The notes under the pieces were generated by a model. The model saw only the letters and a program-made list of their open reading frames with translations. It made no database searches and was not told the DNA's origin. From contig NZ_JAATJT010000001.1 of NCBI RefSeq assembly GCF_011777505.1, positions 806,001 to 870,000 of the forward strand: a stretch of 64,000 nt of DNA, written 5' to 3'. The position numbers and the translations under genes were made by a program. This DNA comes from Gaetbulibacter sp. S0825. GTDB lineage: Bacteria; Bacteroidota; Bacteroidia; Flavobacteriales; Flavobacteriaceae. Positions 9,854-17,404 of this stretch are shown here, in pieces (within the stretch, counting starts at the first letter, position 1; every line of letters starts with the position of its first letter).

Positions 9854-10360
9854 ATGAATATCACTTCACGTAATTTTTTAGTTACACCTCAAATTTATGC
9901 TAGCAAGGAGAAACGTTTTGTTAATATGATAATTGATTTTGCTGGATATTATATTTTTTCAATTTTAATAGGAATGGCTGTTGGCTTCATTGCGTTATTA
10001 GGTATTGAAGGGCCATTAGATTATTTTTCAAATATAAGTAGAGTTGAAGAGTATATTCTAAACTTAATAATTGGGCTTACTTACTATTTTTTAATGGAAA
10101 TCTTTTTTCAAAAATCACTCGGAAAATTCATTACCAAAACTATTGTGGTACTGAAAGACGGATCAAAACCTAGTAGTGGAGATATTTTCATTAGAAGCTT
10201 ATGTAGATATATACCCTTTGAAGCATTTTCTTTTCTAGGAGACCAAGGTAGAGGATGGCATGATTCACTTTCTGAAACTTATGTCGTAGATGAAGTTAAA
10301 TTCAAAATAAAAAAAGAAACAGAATTGGAATTGGAACTTATTGGAAAACCTTTAGAGTAA
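9854..10360 (+). CDS. RDD family membrane protein
   Basis: About 168 residues with three hydrophobic segments (about 28-52, 65-85 and a shorter later one), matching the RDD family of small polytopic proteins. The RSLCRYIPFEAFSFLG and GWHD segments fit the family. The start is ATG 9854, since the in-frame upstream codon at 9821 precedes the -7 element TATATTTG at 9825-9832. Function is unknown; some RDD proteins are Na+/H+ antiporters. It converges with the lipoprotein gene ending at 10365. Confidence 0.75.
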   Translation: MNITSRNFLVTPQIYASKEKRFVNMIIDFAGYYIFSILIGMAVGFIALLGIEGPLDYFSNISRVEEYILNLIIGLTYYFLMEIFFQKSLGKFITKTIVVLKDGSKPSSGDIFIRSLCRYIPFEAFSFLGDQGRGWHDSLSETYVVDEVKFKIKKETELELELIGKPLE

Positions 10361-10364
10361 TAAT

Positions 10365-11087
10365 TTATTCCAAAATATCAGTTCCTAAATAGCCATCATC
10401 TTTATTATAATACCAATCACGGTTTTTAGGCATTTTAATACCGTTAACTATAGCTTCTTTGGTTAATAAAATATATTCGCCAGTATCATCTTTTTGGTTG
10501 CCACTATCGTCTTGTTTAAAAAACTGATAGATTTCCATAGCATACGTTTCAGGATCAAAATAGAAATACCAAATATCTGTTCCAACGGCTTCATCATAAG
10601 TTGCTTTTAGTACTAAATACTCTTTGCCTTTAAATGTTTTCGTTTCAACTATTTTGTCAATATGAGTTCCAGGATCTTTTAATTTCATAGGTAAACCATA
10701 CAAATAAGTATAGTAGTTTTTATACATATTGGCGCGATCACAACTTAAATTATTTGCTTTTGCGGTTTCTTCATCAATATTTAAATCATCATTTAATCCA
10801 ATAATACATTCGCCTTTGTTAACAGTATACTTTGTAGTTATTGTATCTCTAGTTGCAGTTAAAGAAAACAGGTCTTCAGGTAGATTAATTAAAATATTAC
10901 TTAATCTATCGGCACTGTTAGGTGTTTCCATACGTACTTTAAATGCTGCATTAAAAGTATTCCAATTGTTATTTGGATCATGGTAATCAATGGCTTTGTC
11001 TAGTAAAATTTCTCCAGTTAGAGGTATTTCTTTGCAGGAAGACAACAACATTGTAATTAAAATACAACTAGCAAATAAGGCTTTCAT
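10365..11087 (-). CDS. Lipoprotein of unknown function (DUF6503-like)
   Basis: 240 residues. A lipoprotein signal ends LLSSC (Cys about residue 18), so the mature protein is lipid-anchored. The body is a beta-rich domain with paired cysteines (ECIIG and LSCDRANMY) and a C-terminal ...GIKMPKNRDWYYN segment, resembling LolA-like or DUF6503 lipoproteins of Flavobacteriia. There is no catalytic motif. It is divergent from the Na+/phosphate cotransporter gene across 99 bp holding a CRP/FNR-like palindrome, though the palindrome is better placed for the other gene. Confidence 0.55.
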   Translation of the reverse strand: MKALFASCILITMLLSSCKEIPLTGEILLDKAIDYHDPNNNWNTFNAAFKVRMETPNSADRLSNILINLPEDLFSLTATRDTITTKYTVNKGECIIGLNDDLNIDEETAKANNLSCDRANMYKNYYTYLYGLPMKLKDPGTHIDKIVETKTFKGKEYLVLKATYDEAVGTDIWYFYFDPETYAMEIYQFFKQDDSGNQKDDTGEYILLTKEAIVNGIKMPKNRDWYYNKDDGYLGTDILE

Positions 11088-11107
11088 ATATAAATAGTTT
11101 TAGTAAC

Positions 11108-11121
11108 ATGACTTTTGTCAT
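11108..11121. promoter_or_regulatory. CRP/FNR-like palindrome upstream of the Na+/phosphate cotransporter
   Basis: ATGAC-TTTT-GTCAT, a perfect 5+4+5 palindrome with the geometry of an FNR box. Its centre (11114.5) is about 41.5 bp upstream of the start site inferred from the -7 box at 11145-11152, a class II activator position. The same palindrome recurs at 45149-45170. Confidence 0.5.
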
Positions 11122-11144
11122 AACAAGATACTAGTTTTTTAATT

Positions 11145-11152
11145 TATATTTA
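11145..11152 (+). promoter_or_regulatory. -7 element of the Na+/phosphate cotransporter
   Basis: TATATTTA, one mismatch from TAnnTTTG. It predicts transcription from about 11156 and a leader of about 31 nt that contains the repeated sequence TAGTCGACAAAAACTAA at 11161-11177. Confidence 0.4.
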
Positions 11153-11186
11153 ATGAAATTTAGTCGACAAAAACTAACAGAATATT

Positions 11187-12950
11187 ATGCAATACGGTTT
11201 TACTGAGATACTACAACTGCTAGGGGCGTTGGGTGTATTTCTATTTGGAATGAAAGTTATGAGTGATGCGCTCTTAAAACTTGCAGGGAATAAGATGCGT
11301 TCCATTTTAGCAAAAATGACCTCTAATAGATTTTTAGGAATTATTACAGGTTTTTTAATTACCTCAGTAATTCAATCGTCATCTGCCACTACTTTAATGG
11401 TAGTAAGTTTTTCAAACGCAGGTTTGTTAACACTAACAGAGTCTATAAGTGTAATAATGGGAGCCAATATAGGTACAACCATTACAGCATGGTTAATTAC
11501 TATCTTGGGTTTTAAAGTTAGTATGAGTGCCATTGCGTTACCACTTGTTGGATTTGGATTTGCATTTACCTTTGCCAAAAAAGAGAAAACCCAAAACATT
11601 GGAAGTTTTATTATAGGGTTTGCGCTTATTTTTATTGGTCTTCAGTTTTTAAAAGAGGCAATGCCTGATATTAAAAACAATCCTGAAATACTTTCATTTC
11701 TTTCTAGATATACAGACCTTGGGTATGTATCAATATTGATATTCTTACTTATAGGAACTGTGCTAACGGTTGTAATTCAATCTTCTAGCGCAACAATGGC
11801 TTTAACGCTAATTATGACAGCAGAAGGCTGGATACCATTTGAAATGGCAGCCGCTATGGTTTTGGGTGAGAATATTGGAACTACCATAACAGCAAATTTA
11901 GCAGCTATAGTTGCAAACTACAGGGCAAAACAAACGGCTAGAGCACATCTAATTTTTAACATTATAGGTGTTATTTGGATGTTGGCATTGTTCTATCCTT
12001 TTTTAAAATTTGTGAGTTGGCTGTCCATACAGTTTGGGTCAGATTCACCATATTTAAGCGCAGCAGCAATTCCTGTTGCTATTTCATTATTTCATACAAC
12101 GTTTAATATTATAAATACTTTTTTATTAGTTTGGTTTGTTAAGCCAATTGCAAAAATTGTCGAAAGAATTATTCCAAAAAGAGCAGATGAGACCAAGACT
12201 ATTGAAGAGCCTAAGTTTTTAACAAATAATGCACTAAAATATCCTGAAACAGCAATTGCTACTCTAATTAAGGAGTCTAAATATTTGTTTAAAAATGCTG
12301 TTTTTGAAATTGTTGCTCATGCATTGAACATTCATAGAGAAGATATTAAATCAGATTTAAAGCTTAAGAAACTTATAAAAAAGTCCAACATTTTGTTTGA
12401 AACAGATATTAGAGAACTCTATTCTACAAAAATAAAGCACATCTATGGTGAGATAATAAAATTTGCTACCAAAGCACAAAGTACATTATCATTAACTGAA
12501 AATCAGAACAAAGAAATTGCAGAAATAAAAACAGCAAATAGACGAATGGTTGAGGTGATTAAAGATGTAAATGAACTTAGTAGAAATATAGGACTCTATC
12601 TCAATTCTGAAAATGAATACATCAAAAAAGAGTATGACAAGCTTAGGAAGAAGGTTGCTAAAGTACTTCGTGTTATCTATTTATTTAGAACAGAAAAAGA
12701 TAACGATAGATATTATAAGATTCTAAAGAAATTAAAGGAGAAAGCTAGAGAAAATAAGCATACTGATAACCTTGAGATAGATAATTTAATACGTAAGGAT
12801 TTAATAACAGTCGATATGGCGTCTTCGTTAGTAAACGATAATGATAACGTCAACGATATGGTGAAAAACCTTATTATAGTAGCCGAATTATTATATGGTA
12901 AAAAGGATTCTATCTTAGAAAATGACATTAAAAAAGCACCTATGCAATAG
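11187..12950 (+). CDS. Na+/phosphate cotransporter (NptA/YjbB type, with PhoU-like C-terminus)
   Basis: 587 residues. The membrane half (about 1-330) has two inverted Na_Pi repeats, each with a QSSSATT/QSSSATM signature (VIQSSSAT twice) and an EN/AN-IGTTIT segment (GANIGTTIT and GENIGTTIT). The C-terminal 230 residues are alpha-helical and PhoU-like. Family role: sodium-coupled phosphate movement across the inner membrane. It lies in a phosphate cluster, convergent with the PiT permease, and the two share a bidirectional terminator that includes its stop codon. Its leader carries a 17-nt match to a putative regulatory RNA, and a CRP/FNR-like site lies upstream. Confidence 0.88.
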   Translation: MQYGFTEILQLLGALGVFLFGMKVMSDALLKLAGNKMRSILAKMTSNRFLGIITGFLITSVIQSSSATTLMVVSFSNAGLLTLTESISVIMGANIGTTITAWLITILGFKVSMSAIALPLVGFGFAFTFAKKEKTQNIGSFIIGFALIFIGLQFLKEAMPDIKNNPEILSFLSRYTDLGYVSILIFLLIGTVLTVVIQSSSATMALTLIMTAEGWIPFEMAAAMVLGENIGTTITANLAAIVANYRAKQTARAHLIFNIIGVIWMLALFYPFLKFVSWLSIQFGSDSPYLSAAAIPVAISLFHTTFNIINTFLLVWFVKPIAKIVERIIPKRADETKTIEEPKFLTNNALKYPETAIATLIKESKYLFKNAVFEIVAHALNIHREDIKSDLKLKKLIKKSNILFETDIRELYSTKIKHIYGEIIKFATKAQSTLSLTENQNKEIAEIKTANRRMVEVIKDVNELSRNIGLYLNSENEYIKKEYDKLRKKVAKVLRVIYLFRTEKDNDRYYKILKKLKEKARENKHTDNLEIDNLIRKDLITVDMASSLVNDNDNVNDMVKNLIIVAELLYGKKDSILENDIKKAPMQ

Positions 12951-12960
12951 GTGCTTTTTT
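12930..12960. terminator. Bidirectional terminator between two phosphate transporters
   Basis: AAAAAAGCACCTAT, loop GCA, ATAGGTGCTTTTTT: a perfect 14-bp inverted repeat. It serves the cotransporter gene on the plus strand, whose last codons and stop lie within it, and the PiT gene on the minus strand. Confidence 0.9.
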
Positions 12961-12973
12961 AAGTTAGTTTTTA

Positions 12974-15307
12974 TTATTCACTTTTTTCTGAATCTTTCTC
13001 AACGATAACATCGATATCATCTGGAAGCGTTGCAGGCCTTACAGTAATATCATAAGCATCATGGTATTCTTCTAATAGATTCATTGTTGCATTCATTAAA
13101 TCTTTGGTTTCAATTAAAACACTAAAATATAATGTTGTGTTTTTTGGACTTGATTCCTCTGTTCTTGTTCTTTTAACTTGTTTTTGAATCTTATCTTTAA
13201 CTAAATCATAAACCTCTTTCTTTTCATTTATGATGGCTCCAATTTCTTCAAAAGAACCAGCTTTGAAAGCTTTTTCGGTATCACTAAATAAAATTTCTAG
13301 TTTATCATCAATTTCTTTTAGTTCTCTAACTTGGTTGAATTTAAGCTTTTTGTGATTATTATTAATATGTTTATGACATACTTTAGAAATGTATTCTAAA
13401 GATTGTGACATGTCTTGTAGATGACTTAAAATATTGATATAGAAACCACTCGCTTCTACACTAGATTCATCTAAATTCTTAATAAAATAGAAAATATTAT
13501 CTCTTAAGTCGTCAACCTCGGCAGTTAATTTAACCACTTGACCTTTACTCTTTTTAAGTAGTGCTAAATCTTGTCTTGCAAGTCCTACTATTGCGTTAGA
13601 ATAAATTCTGTTAGTACGTTTTACTACTTTAGAAATGTTTTTAGCACTTTCTTGAATAACACCTTGAACAGAGCTGCTTTCTGCTCTTGTTAAACTATCT
13701 TCAGCCTTTACTTCCTTACTTTTTTTGTTATGAGATATATAGTTTCTAATAATTAACCCAAATGCCGCAATAAGTAATAGAGGAAACATTAGAGGTAAAT
13801 TTAAATTTAAAAGATAGGCAACTAAAGCTGAAGCAGTAAAGGCAATTAATGCTGTTCCGAACCAACCACCAATAACATTCAATACTCCAGCTACTCTATA
13901 GACAGCACTTTCTGCTCCCCAAGCTCTATCTGCTAGAGACGTACCCATCGCAACCATAAAGGTTACATAAGTTGTGGAGAGTGGTAATTTATAAGATGTA
14001 GCAATTGAAATTAATACAGCCGCAACCATTAAGTTTACAGCAGCTCTAACTAAATCAAAGGCAGGTAATTCATGTACTTTATCTTTAGATAATTTTATAA
14101 CTGGAACTTCAAACTGTTTTTCAATTTTAGCTTGCATAGACCCAGGTAAAACATAATCTAAAACTTGTTGAGCACCCATTGCTAATCTTACAAAACCACG
14201 TGACAAAGAATTAGGTTGAAAACGTTCTTTTGTTTCTCCTTGACTAGATAAATCTAAAGATGTTTTTACAACGCCCTTTGCTTTGGTTGAAAACCATAAA
14301 GTCAATACCATTATCATACCAGCTGCAAATAATAGCAAGTTATTAGTTGGTACTTTTTCTGCTAATACATCCATTGGGAATTCTGCAGCAGGTAGGCCTG
14401 AGGCAGACCATTCTATAAATGCATTATATGCAGCAACAGGAACACCAATAAAGTTTACTAAATCGTTACCTGCAAAGGCGAGAGCTAAAGCAAAGGTTCC
14501 AACAATAATAATAAGTTTATAAATATTAGTTTTAGCAAAAGCTATTAAGGCATAAGATAATAATGACCAAAAAACAGCACTTATTAAAACTATAGGTATT
14601 ACTTGTGTTTCTAGAAAGTTTGCCATTGTACCACCACCAAGAATATCAAAAGACTCTTTTGCGTATGACGTCCCTTTTAACCCTTTCATAAAAATGAAAT
14701 AAGTAATAGCAGTTAGAGCAATACCACCAAATAAAGCACCAACCCATTGCGCTTTCTTTTCAAAATCGTAAGACAATAGCACTCTTGAAAACCATTGTAC
14801 TACGGCACCAATGGAGAATGCGACGACTACCGAGAGCAGTATTCCTAAGATAATTTGAGTTGCTTTGGATGTGTTTATATAGTTAATAACATCGGAAAAA
14901 CTTCCGCCATCATGACCAATTTTTATTAATGCCATGGCAACAGCCGCACCCAATAGTTCAAAAACTATTGAAACCGTAGTTGATGTTGGCATCCCAACTG
15001 TATTAAAAAAGTCAAGTAAGAGTATATCTGTTATCATTACTGCCATGAAAATAATCATGATCTCACCAAACATAAATTCTCCGGGGTTAAAAATCCCTTT
15101 TCTAGCAACCTCCATCATACCACTAGAAAACACGGCTCCAACCGCTACACCAATACTGGCGACAATCATAATGGTTTTAAATGAAATAGCTTTTGAACCT
15201 ATAGCAGAATTCAAAAAATTCACAGCATCATTACTTACACCTACTACTAAGTCTGCGATTGCTAAAATAGCAAGAGCAATGATCATAAAAAGATAAATAT
15301 TATCCAT
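12974..15307 (-). CDS. PiT-type inorganic phosphate permease with PhoU-like C-terminal domain
   Basis: 777 residues, longer than usual PiT proteins (about 500). The N-terminal membrane part has the duplicated PHO4 signature: VGVSNDAVNFLNSAIGSKA near the start and ALAFAGNDLVNFIGVPVAA in the middle, with a third conserved block at LPLSTTYVTFMVAMGTSLADR. The last 220 residues are helical and coiled, like DUF47/PhoU. Both parts indicate phosphate import through the inner membrane. It is downstream of the OprO/OprP-type porin gene (70 bp gap), so outer- and inner-membrane steps are probably co-transcribed. Confidence 0.9.
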   Translation of the reverse strand: MDNIYLFMIIALAILAIADLVVGVSNDAVNFLNSAIGSKAISFKTIMIVASIGVAVGAVFSSGMMEVARKGIFNPGEFMFGEIMIIFMAVMITDILLLDFFNTVGMPTSTTVSIVFELLGAAVAMALIKIGHDGGSFSDVINYINTSKATQIILGILLSVVVAFSIGAVVQWFSRVLLSYDFEKKAQWVGALFGGIALTAITYFIFMKGLKGTSYAKESFDILGGGTMANFLETQVIPIVLISAVFWSLLSYALIAFAKTNIYKLIIIVGTFALALAFAGNDLVNFIGVPVAAYNAFIEWSASGLPAAEFPMDVLAEKVPTNNLLLFAAGMIMVLTLWFSTKAKGVVKTSLDLSSQGETKERFQPNSLSRGFVRLAMGAQQVLDYVLPGSMQAKIEKQFEVPVIKLSKDKVHELPAFDLVRAAVNLMVAAVLISIATSYKLPLSTTYVTFMVAMGTSLADRAWGAESAVYRVAGVLNVIGGWFGTALIAFTASALVAYLLNLNLPLMFPLLLIAAFGLIIRNYISHNKKSKEVKAEDSLTRAESSSVQGVIQESAKNISKVVKRTNRIYSNAIVGLARQDLALLKKSKGQVVKLTAEVDDLRDNIFYFIKNLDESSVEASGFYINILSHLQDMSQSLEYISKVCHKHINNNHKKLKFNQVRELKEIDDKLEILFSDTEKAFKAGSFEEIGAIINEKKEVYDLVKDKIQKQVKRTRTEESSPKNTTLYFSVLIETKDLMNATMNLLEEYHDAYDITVRPATLPDDIDVIVEKDSEKSE

Positions 15308-15377
15308 AATTTAGTTATAATTAGCCTGCAAATATCTTTAGTGTTTTGCAGTAAAATGTTACGTTAATGTTATGTTT

Positions 15378-16583
15378 TTAAAAATGTAAGTCAAAACCGA
15401 GCCTAAAAGTAATATTGTCTTCATTCCCATCAAGAGTTGTATAACTAATATCAGATTGTACCTTTAATTTATGACCAACAACGAATTTGTTAACACCAAT
15501 TGTATATTGCTCTGTTGGTAAGGCACCAGTAATACTTTCATAATTTATAGTTGTAAAACGTGCAGCGATTTCGTAGTTGCTTTTAAATAAATAACCTGCC
15601 TGCAAGTTCAAAGCATTACCTGTTAAAACAATGTCTCCTGTTGGTGTAGTTCCGTCTAATTCTGTAGCAATTTCATCATCTGCTGTACGTTTTGCATATT
15701 CACCCATAAATGAAAAACCATCGTATTTAAACATGGCATCTGCAAAAATGGTAGTTTGATCCGTTTCATATAAAGAACCATCAGCTCTCATCATATAATC
15801 ACCAGCAAACCCTCTTTCCCTAACGGCATTTTCGTTATAATTATAGGTGAAACCAAGCATTAGTTTTGGTTTCTCTTCACGCTTTAAATCAGATTGACTG
15901 TAATCTCCTTTAGATATAAATGTTCCTAATGGCAAAAACTCTAATCGAGCCGTATATTGCAAGCCCCCTTCATTTCCTTCGGTGACGTTACGACCTTCAC
16001 CCTGAGATACTGAAAACTTTTCACGCATTAAAAAATCACCACCTAAGTTTGTTTTGTGACGTAATTGAATACCTAAATCGCGATCTATATTAAAACGACT
16101 GTTTAATAAGGAACGATCTATTAATTGAAGATTAGCAGAAGACACCACACGCTCTACATTACCAGGGAGTTTTGTTTGTCCAGCCCATAATTCCCAATTT
16201 TCAGCAAAATTCCACATAATAACCGCATCTAGAATATATCTTGGAGTATTTCTATTAAATTGATTGGCGCCTGAAATATCTCTATTTGACAACCCTAATT
16301 CTAATTTATACTTAAGTTTAGGTGTAAAGGCATAACCATCAAATTTTAAACGTGCTCTACGTACAATAAAATTATGCTCTGGGCTACCATATTGATTACC
16401 ATCATGATCCCAAGATGACATTGAGCGAACTTGGAACCTAGGCGCAAATTTTACGCTAAAAGAGCTGTCTTTTGCAACAAAGTTAATTAAGCCTTTTCCG
16501 AATGAAGTATCACTAATCTCTTGAGCGCTTAGAGATGTTAGCGCTAGAAAACTGATAGCAATTATTGTAATTTTAAGTTTCAT
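15378..16583 (-). CDS. Phosphate-selective porin, OprO/OprP family
   Basis: 401 residues with a Sec signal peptide (cleavage after about residue 20, ...TSLSAQ). The mature part is a beta barrel with the family pattern FAPRFQVRSMSSWD, RRARLKFDGY and ...ISGANQF, ending FRLGFDLHF with the C-terminal Phe expected for outer-membrane insertion. It would admit phosphate or polyphosphate to the periplasm for the PiT permease encoded downstream. Its leader (16584-16605) contains CGACAAAAACTA, shared with the cotransporter leader, and GTTAA-type 11-bp repeats lie behind its putative -7 box (16609-16616). Confidence 0.85.
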   Translation of the reverse strand: MKLKITIIAISFLALTSLSAQEISDTSFGKGLINFVAKDSSFSVKFAPRFQVRSMSSWDHDGNQYGSPEHNFIVRRARLKFDGYAFTPKLKYKLELGLSNRDISGANQFNRNTPRYILDAVIMWNFAENWELWAGQTKLPGNVERVVSSANLQLIDRSLLNSRFNIDRDLGIQLRHKTNLGGDFLMREKFSVSQGEGRNVTEGNEGGLQYTARLEFLPLGTFISKGDYSQSDLKREEKPKLMLGFTYNYNENAVRERGFAGDYMMRADGSLYETDQTTIFADAMFKYDGFSFMGEYAKRTADDEIATELDGTTPTGDIVLTGNALNLQAGYLFKSNYEIAARFTTINYESITGALPTEQYTIGVNKFVVGHKLKVQSDISYTTLDGNEDNITFRLGFDLHF

Positions 16584-16624
16584 AATCTGTTAATAGTTTT
16601 TGTCGTTACAAATAACTATAACCA

Positions 16625-16653
16625 ATGTTAACTTAATGTTTCCAAATCATTAC
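16625..16653 (-). promoter_or_regulatory. Pho-box-like 11-bp repeat at the porin promoter
   Basis: On the plus strand ATGTTAA at 16625 and ATGTTTC at 16636 are 11 bp apart, with ATTAC continuing the phase at 16649. Counted from the GTTAA unit at 16627, the array begins 11 bp from the putative porin -7 box, the same distance as in the TonB-receptor array. Confidence 0.4.
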
Positions 16654-16661
16654 TTTATGAA

Positions 16662-16766
16662 TAAAAAAGACTGCCTTGGCCAAAGGCAGTCATTAGAATT
16701 CATGATAATGTAGTCGACAAAAACTAATAGATTATATGAAATACTAAAATAATTTGTCTTAAGACA
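16662..16766 (-). ncRNA. Candidate trans-acting small RNA of the phosphate cluster
   Basis: The 3' end is fixed by a strong minus-strand terminator (16663-16691), yet no minus-strand ORF lies between it and the divergent gene at 16964. The RNA would carry the complement of TAGTCGACAAAAACTAA (16711-16727). That sequence occurs exactly in the cotransporter leader (11161-11177). A 12-nt core plus AGATTAT reaching the start codon occurs in the porin leader (16582-16605), and ACAAAAACT occurs just before the TonB-receptor ATG (22222-22230). A CATATTTG element at 16770-16777 would give a 5' end near 16766. The 5' end is uncertain. The hairpin could instead attenuate a longer porin leader. Confidence 0.4.
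16663..16691 (-). terminator. Intrinsic terminator on the minus strand without an upstream gene
   Basis: GACTGCCTT (16669-16677), loop GGCCA, AAGGCAGTC (16683-16691): a perfect 9-bp stem. The A6 run at 16663-16668 becomes a U-tract only on the minus strand. Confidence 0.8.
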
Positions 16767-16883
16767 TTGCAAATATGCAACTTCAACATCATGTTAGTGT
16801 AATGACAACATTAATTAAATATTAAGAATTTTAGATTAGTATTAATAATTCAAATAATTGATAATCAGTATTTTAAAATTATA

Positions 16884-16929
16884 ATGTTAATTTAACGTTA
16901 AGTAGATGTTGTTTTAATGTTAATAATAA
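16884..16929. promoter_or_regulatory. Four-unit Pho-box-like array, 11-bp period
   Basis: ATGTT, ACGTT, ATGTT and ATGTT begin at 16884, 16895, 16906 and 16917, exactly 11 bp apart; as GTTAA-type units they begin two bases later. It could serve the MORN-like gene on the plus strand (weak -7 TATATTGG at 16932) or a minus-strand transcript toward the small RNA. Confidence 0.5.
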
Positions 16930-16963
16930 TATATATTGGTATTAGAATGTAAAACCCATAATT

Positions 16964-17323
16964 ATGAAGAAAACAATTTTTTTATTGGCTTTTTTAATTT
17001 GTGCGGTGTCTTTTGGACAACAAAAGAGAGATTTAAAACTTAATGAAAACACTAATTTAATTGATGTAACATACTATCATGACAATGGAGTTATAAGTCA
17101 AACAGGAGCTTATACTTTAGATGGTAAATTACAAGGTGAGTGGTTAAGTTTTAACACGCAAGGTAAAAAGACAGTTTTGGCAAATTATGATAATGGGAAA
17201 AAAGTCGGCAAATGGTTTTATTGGAATAATGAAACTTTAAAAGAAGTAGATTATAATGAGAATGTTATTGCAGATGTTACTGTTTGGGAGAATGCTAGTT
17301 CATTAGCATTTAGAAAAAATTAG
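16964..17323 (+). CDS. Secreted MORN/YwqK-like repeat protein
   Basis: 119 residues with a Sec signal peptide (residues 1-18, ending VSFGQ). Two or three MORN-like repeats follow (YHDNGVISQTGAYTLDGKLQGEW, NTQGKKTVLANYDNGKKVGKWFYW and NETLKEVDYN, here described by their starting motifs), as in the YwqK family. Database names linking YwqK proteins to antitoxins are not a reason to expect a toxin, and none is adjacent. The four-unit 11-bp repeat array 35 bp upstream suggests co-regulation with the phosphate genes. Its role is unknown. Confidence 0.65.
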   Translation: MKKTIFLLAFLICAVSFGQQKRDLKLNENTNLIDVTYYHDNGVISQTGAYTLDGKLQGEWLSFNTQGKKTVLANYDNGKKVGKWFYWNNETLKEVDYNENVIADVTVWENASSLAFRKN

Positions 17324-17345
17324 TAAGCAAATGTTTAAATAATAT

Positions 17346-17373
17346 AAAAGCATCCTAAATAGGATGCTTTTTT
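17346..17373. terminator. Bidirectional terminator after the MORN-like gene
   Basis: AAAAGCATCCT, loop AAAT, AGGATGCTTTT: 11-bp stem with T6 on the right and an A-rich left side. It also faces the convergent lipoprotein gene ending at 17405. Confidence 0.85.
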
Positions 17374-17404
17374 ATTAAAAGACTAATTTAAAATAAGCAA
17401 CTTT

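Larger units (their letters stand above)
16584..16963. other. 380-bp regulatory intergenic region
   Basis: No ORF of note. From left to right it holds the porin leader, a probable porin -7 box (16609-16616), 11-bp repeats (16625-16653), a minus-strand terminator (16663-16691), a third copy of the phosphate-gene leader motif (16711-16727) followed by a three-codon ORF (16736-16747), and a four-unit 11-bp repeat array (16884-16929). Its density of signals is unusual for this window. Confidence 0.75.

Noticed and set aside
16736-16747. ATG followed by Lys, Tyr and stop after the third leader-motif copy
   Set aside because: A three-codon ORF on the plus strand is more easily explained as a by-product of the inverted leader-like sequence than as a gene. 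A regulatory micro-ORF cannot be excluded.
16785-16811. AACAT at 16785 and 16807, 22 bp apart, in front of the candidate small RNA
   Set aside because: Fits two turns of the 11-bp period but the middle unit is missing, so too weak to call a Pho box.
16964-17323. YwqK-type antitoxin of a toxin-antitoxin pair
   Set aside because: The MORN-like protein has a secretion signal and no adjacent toxin gene; the database family name is misleading here.
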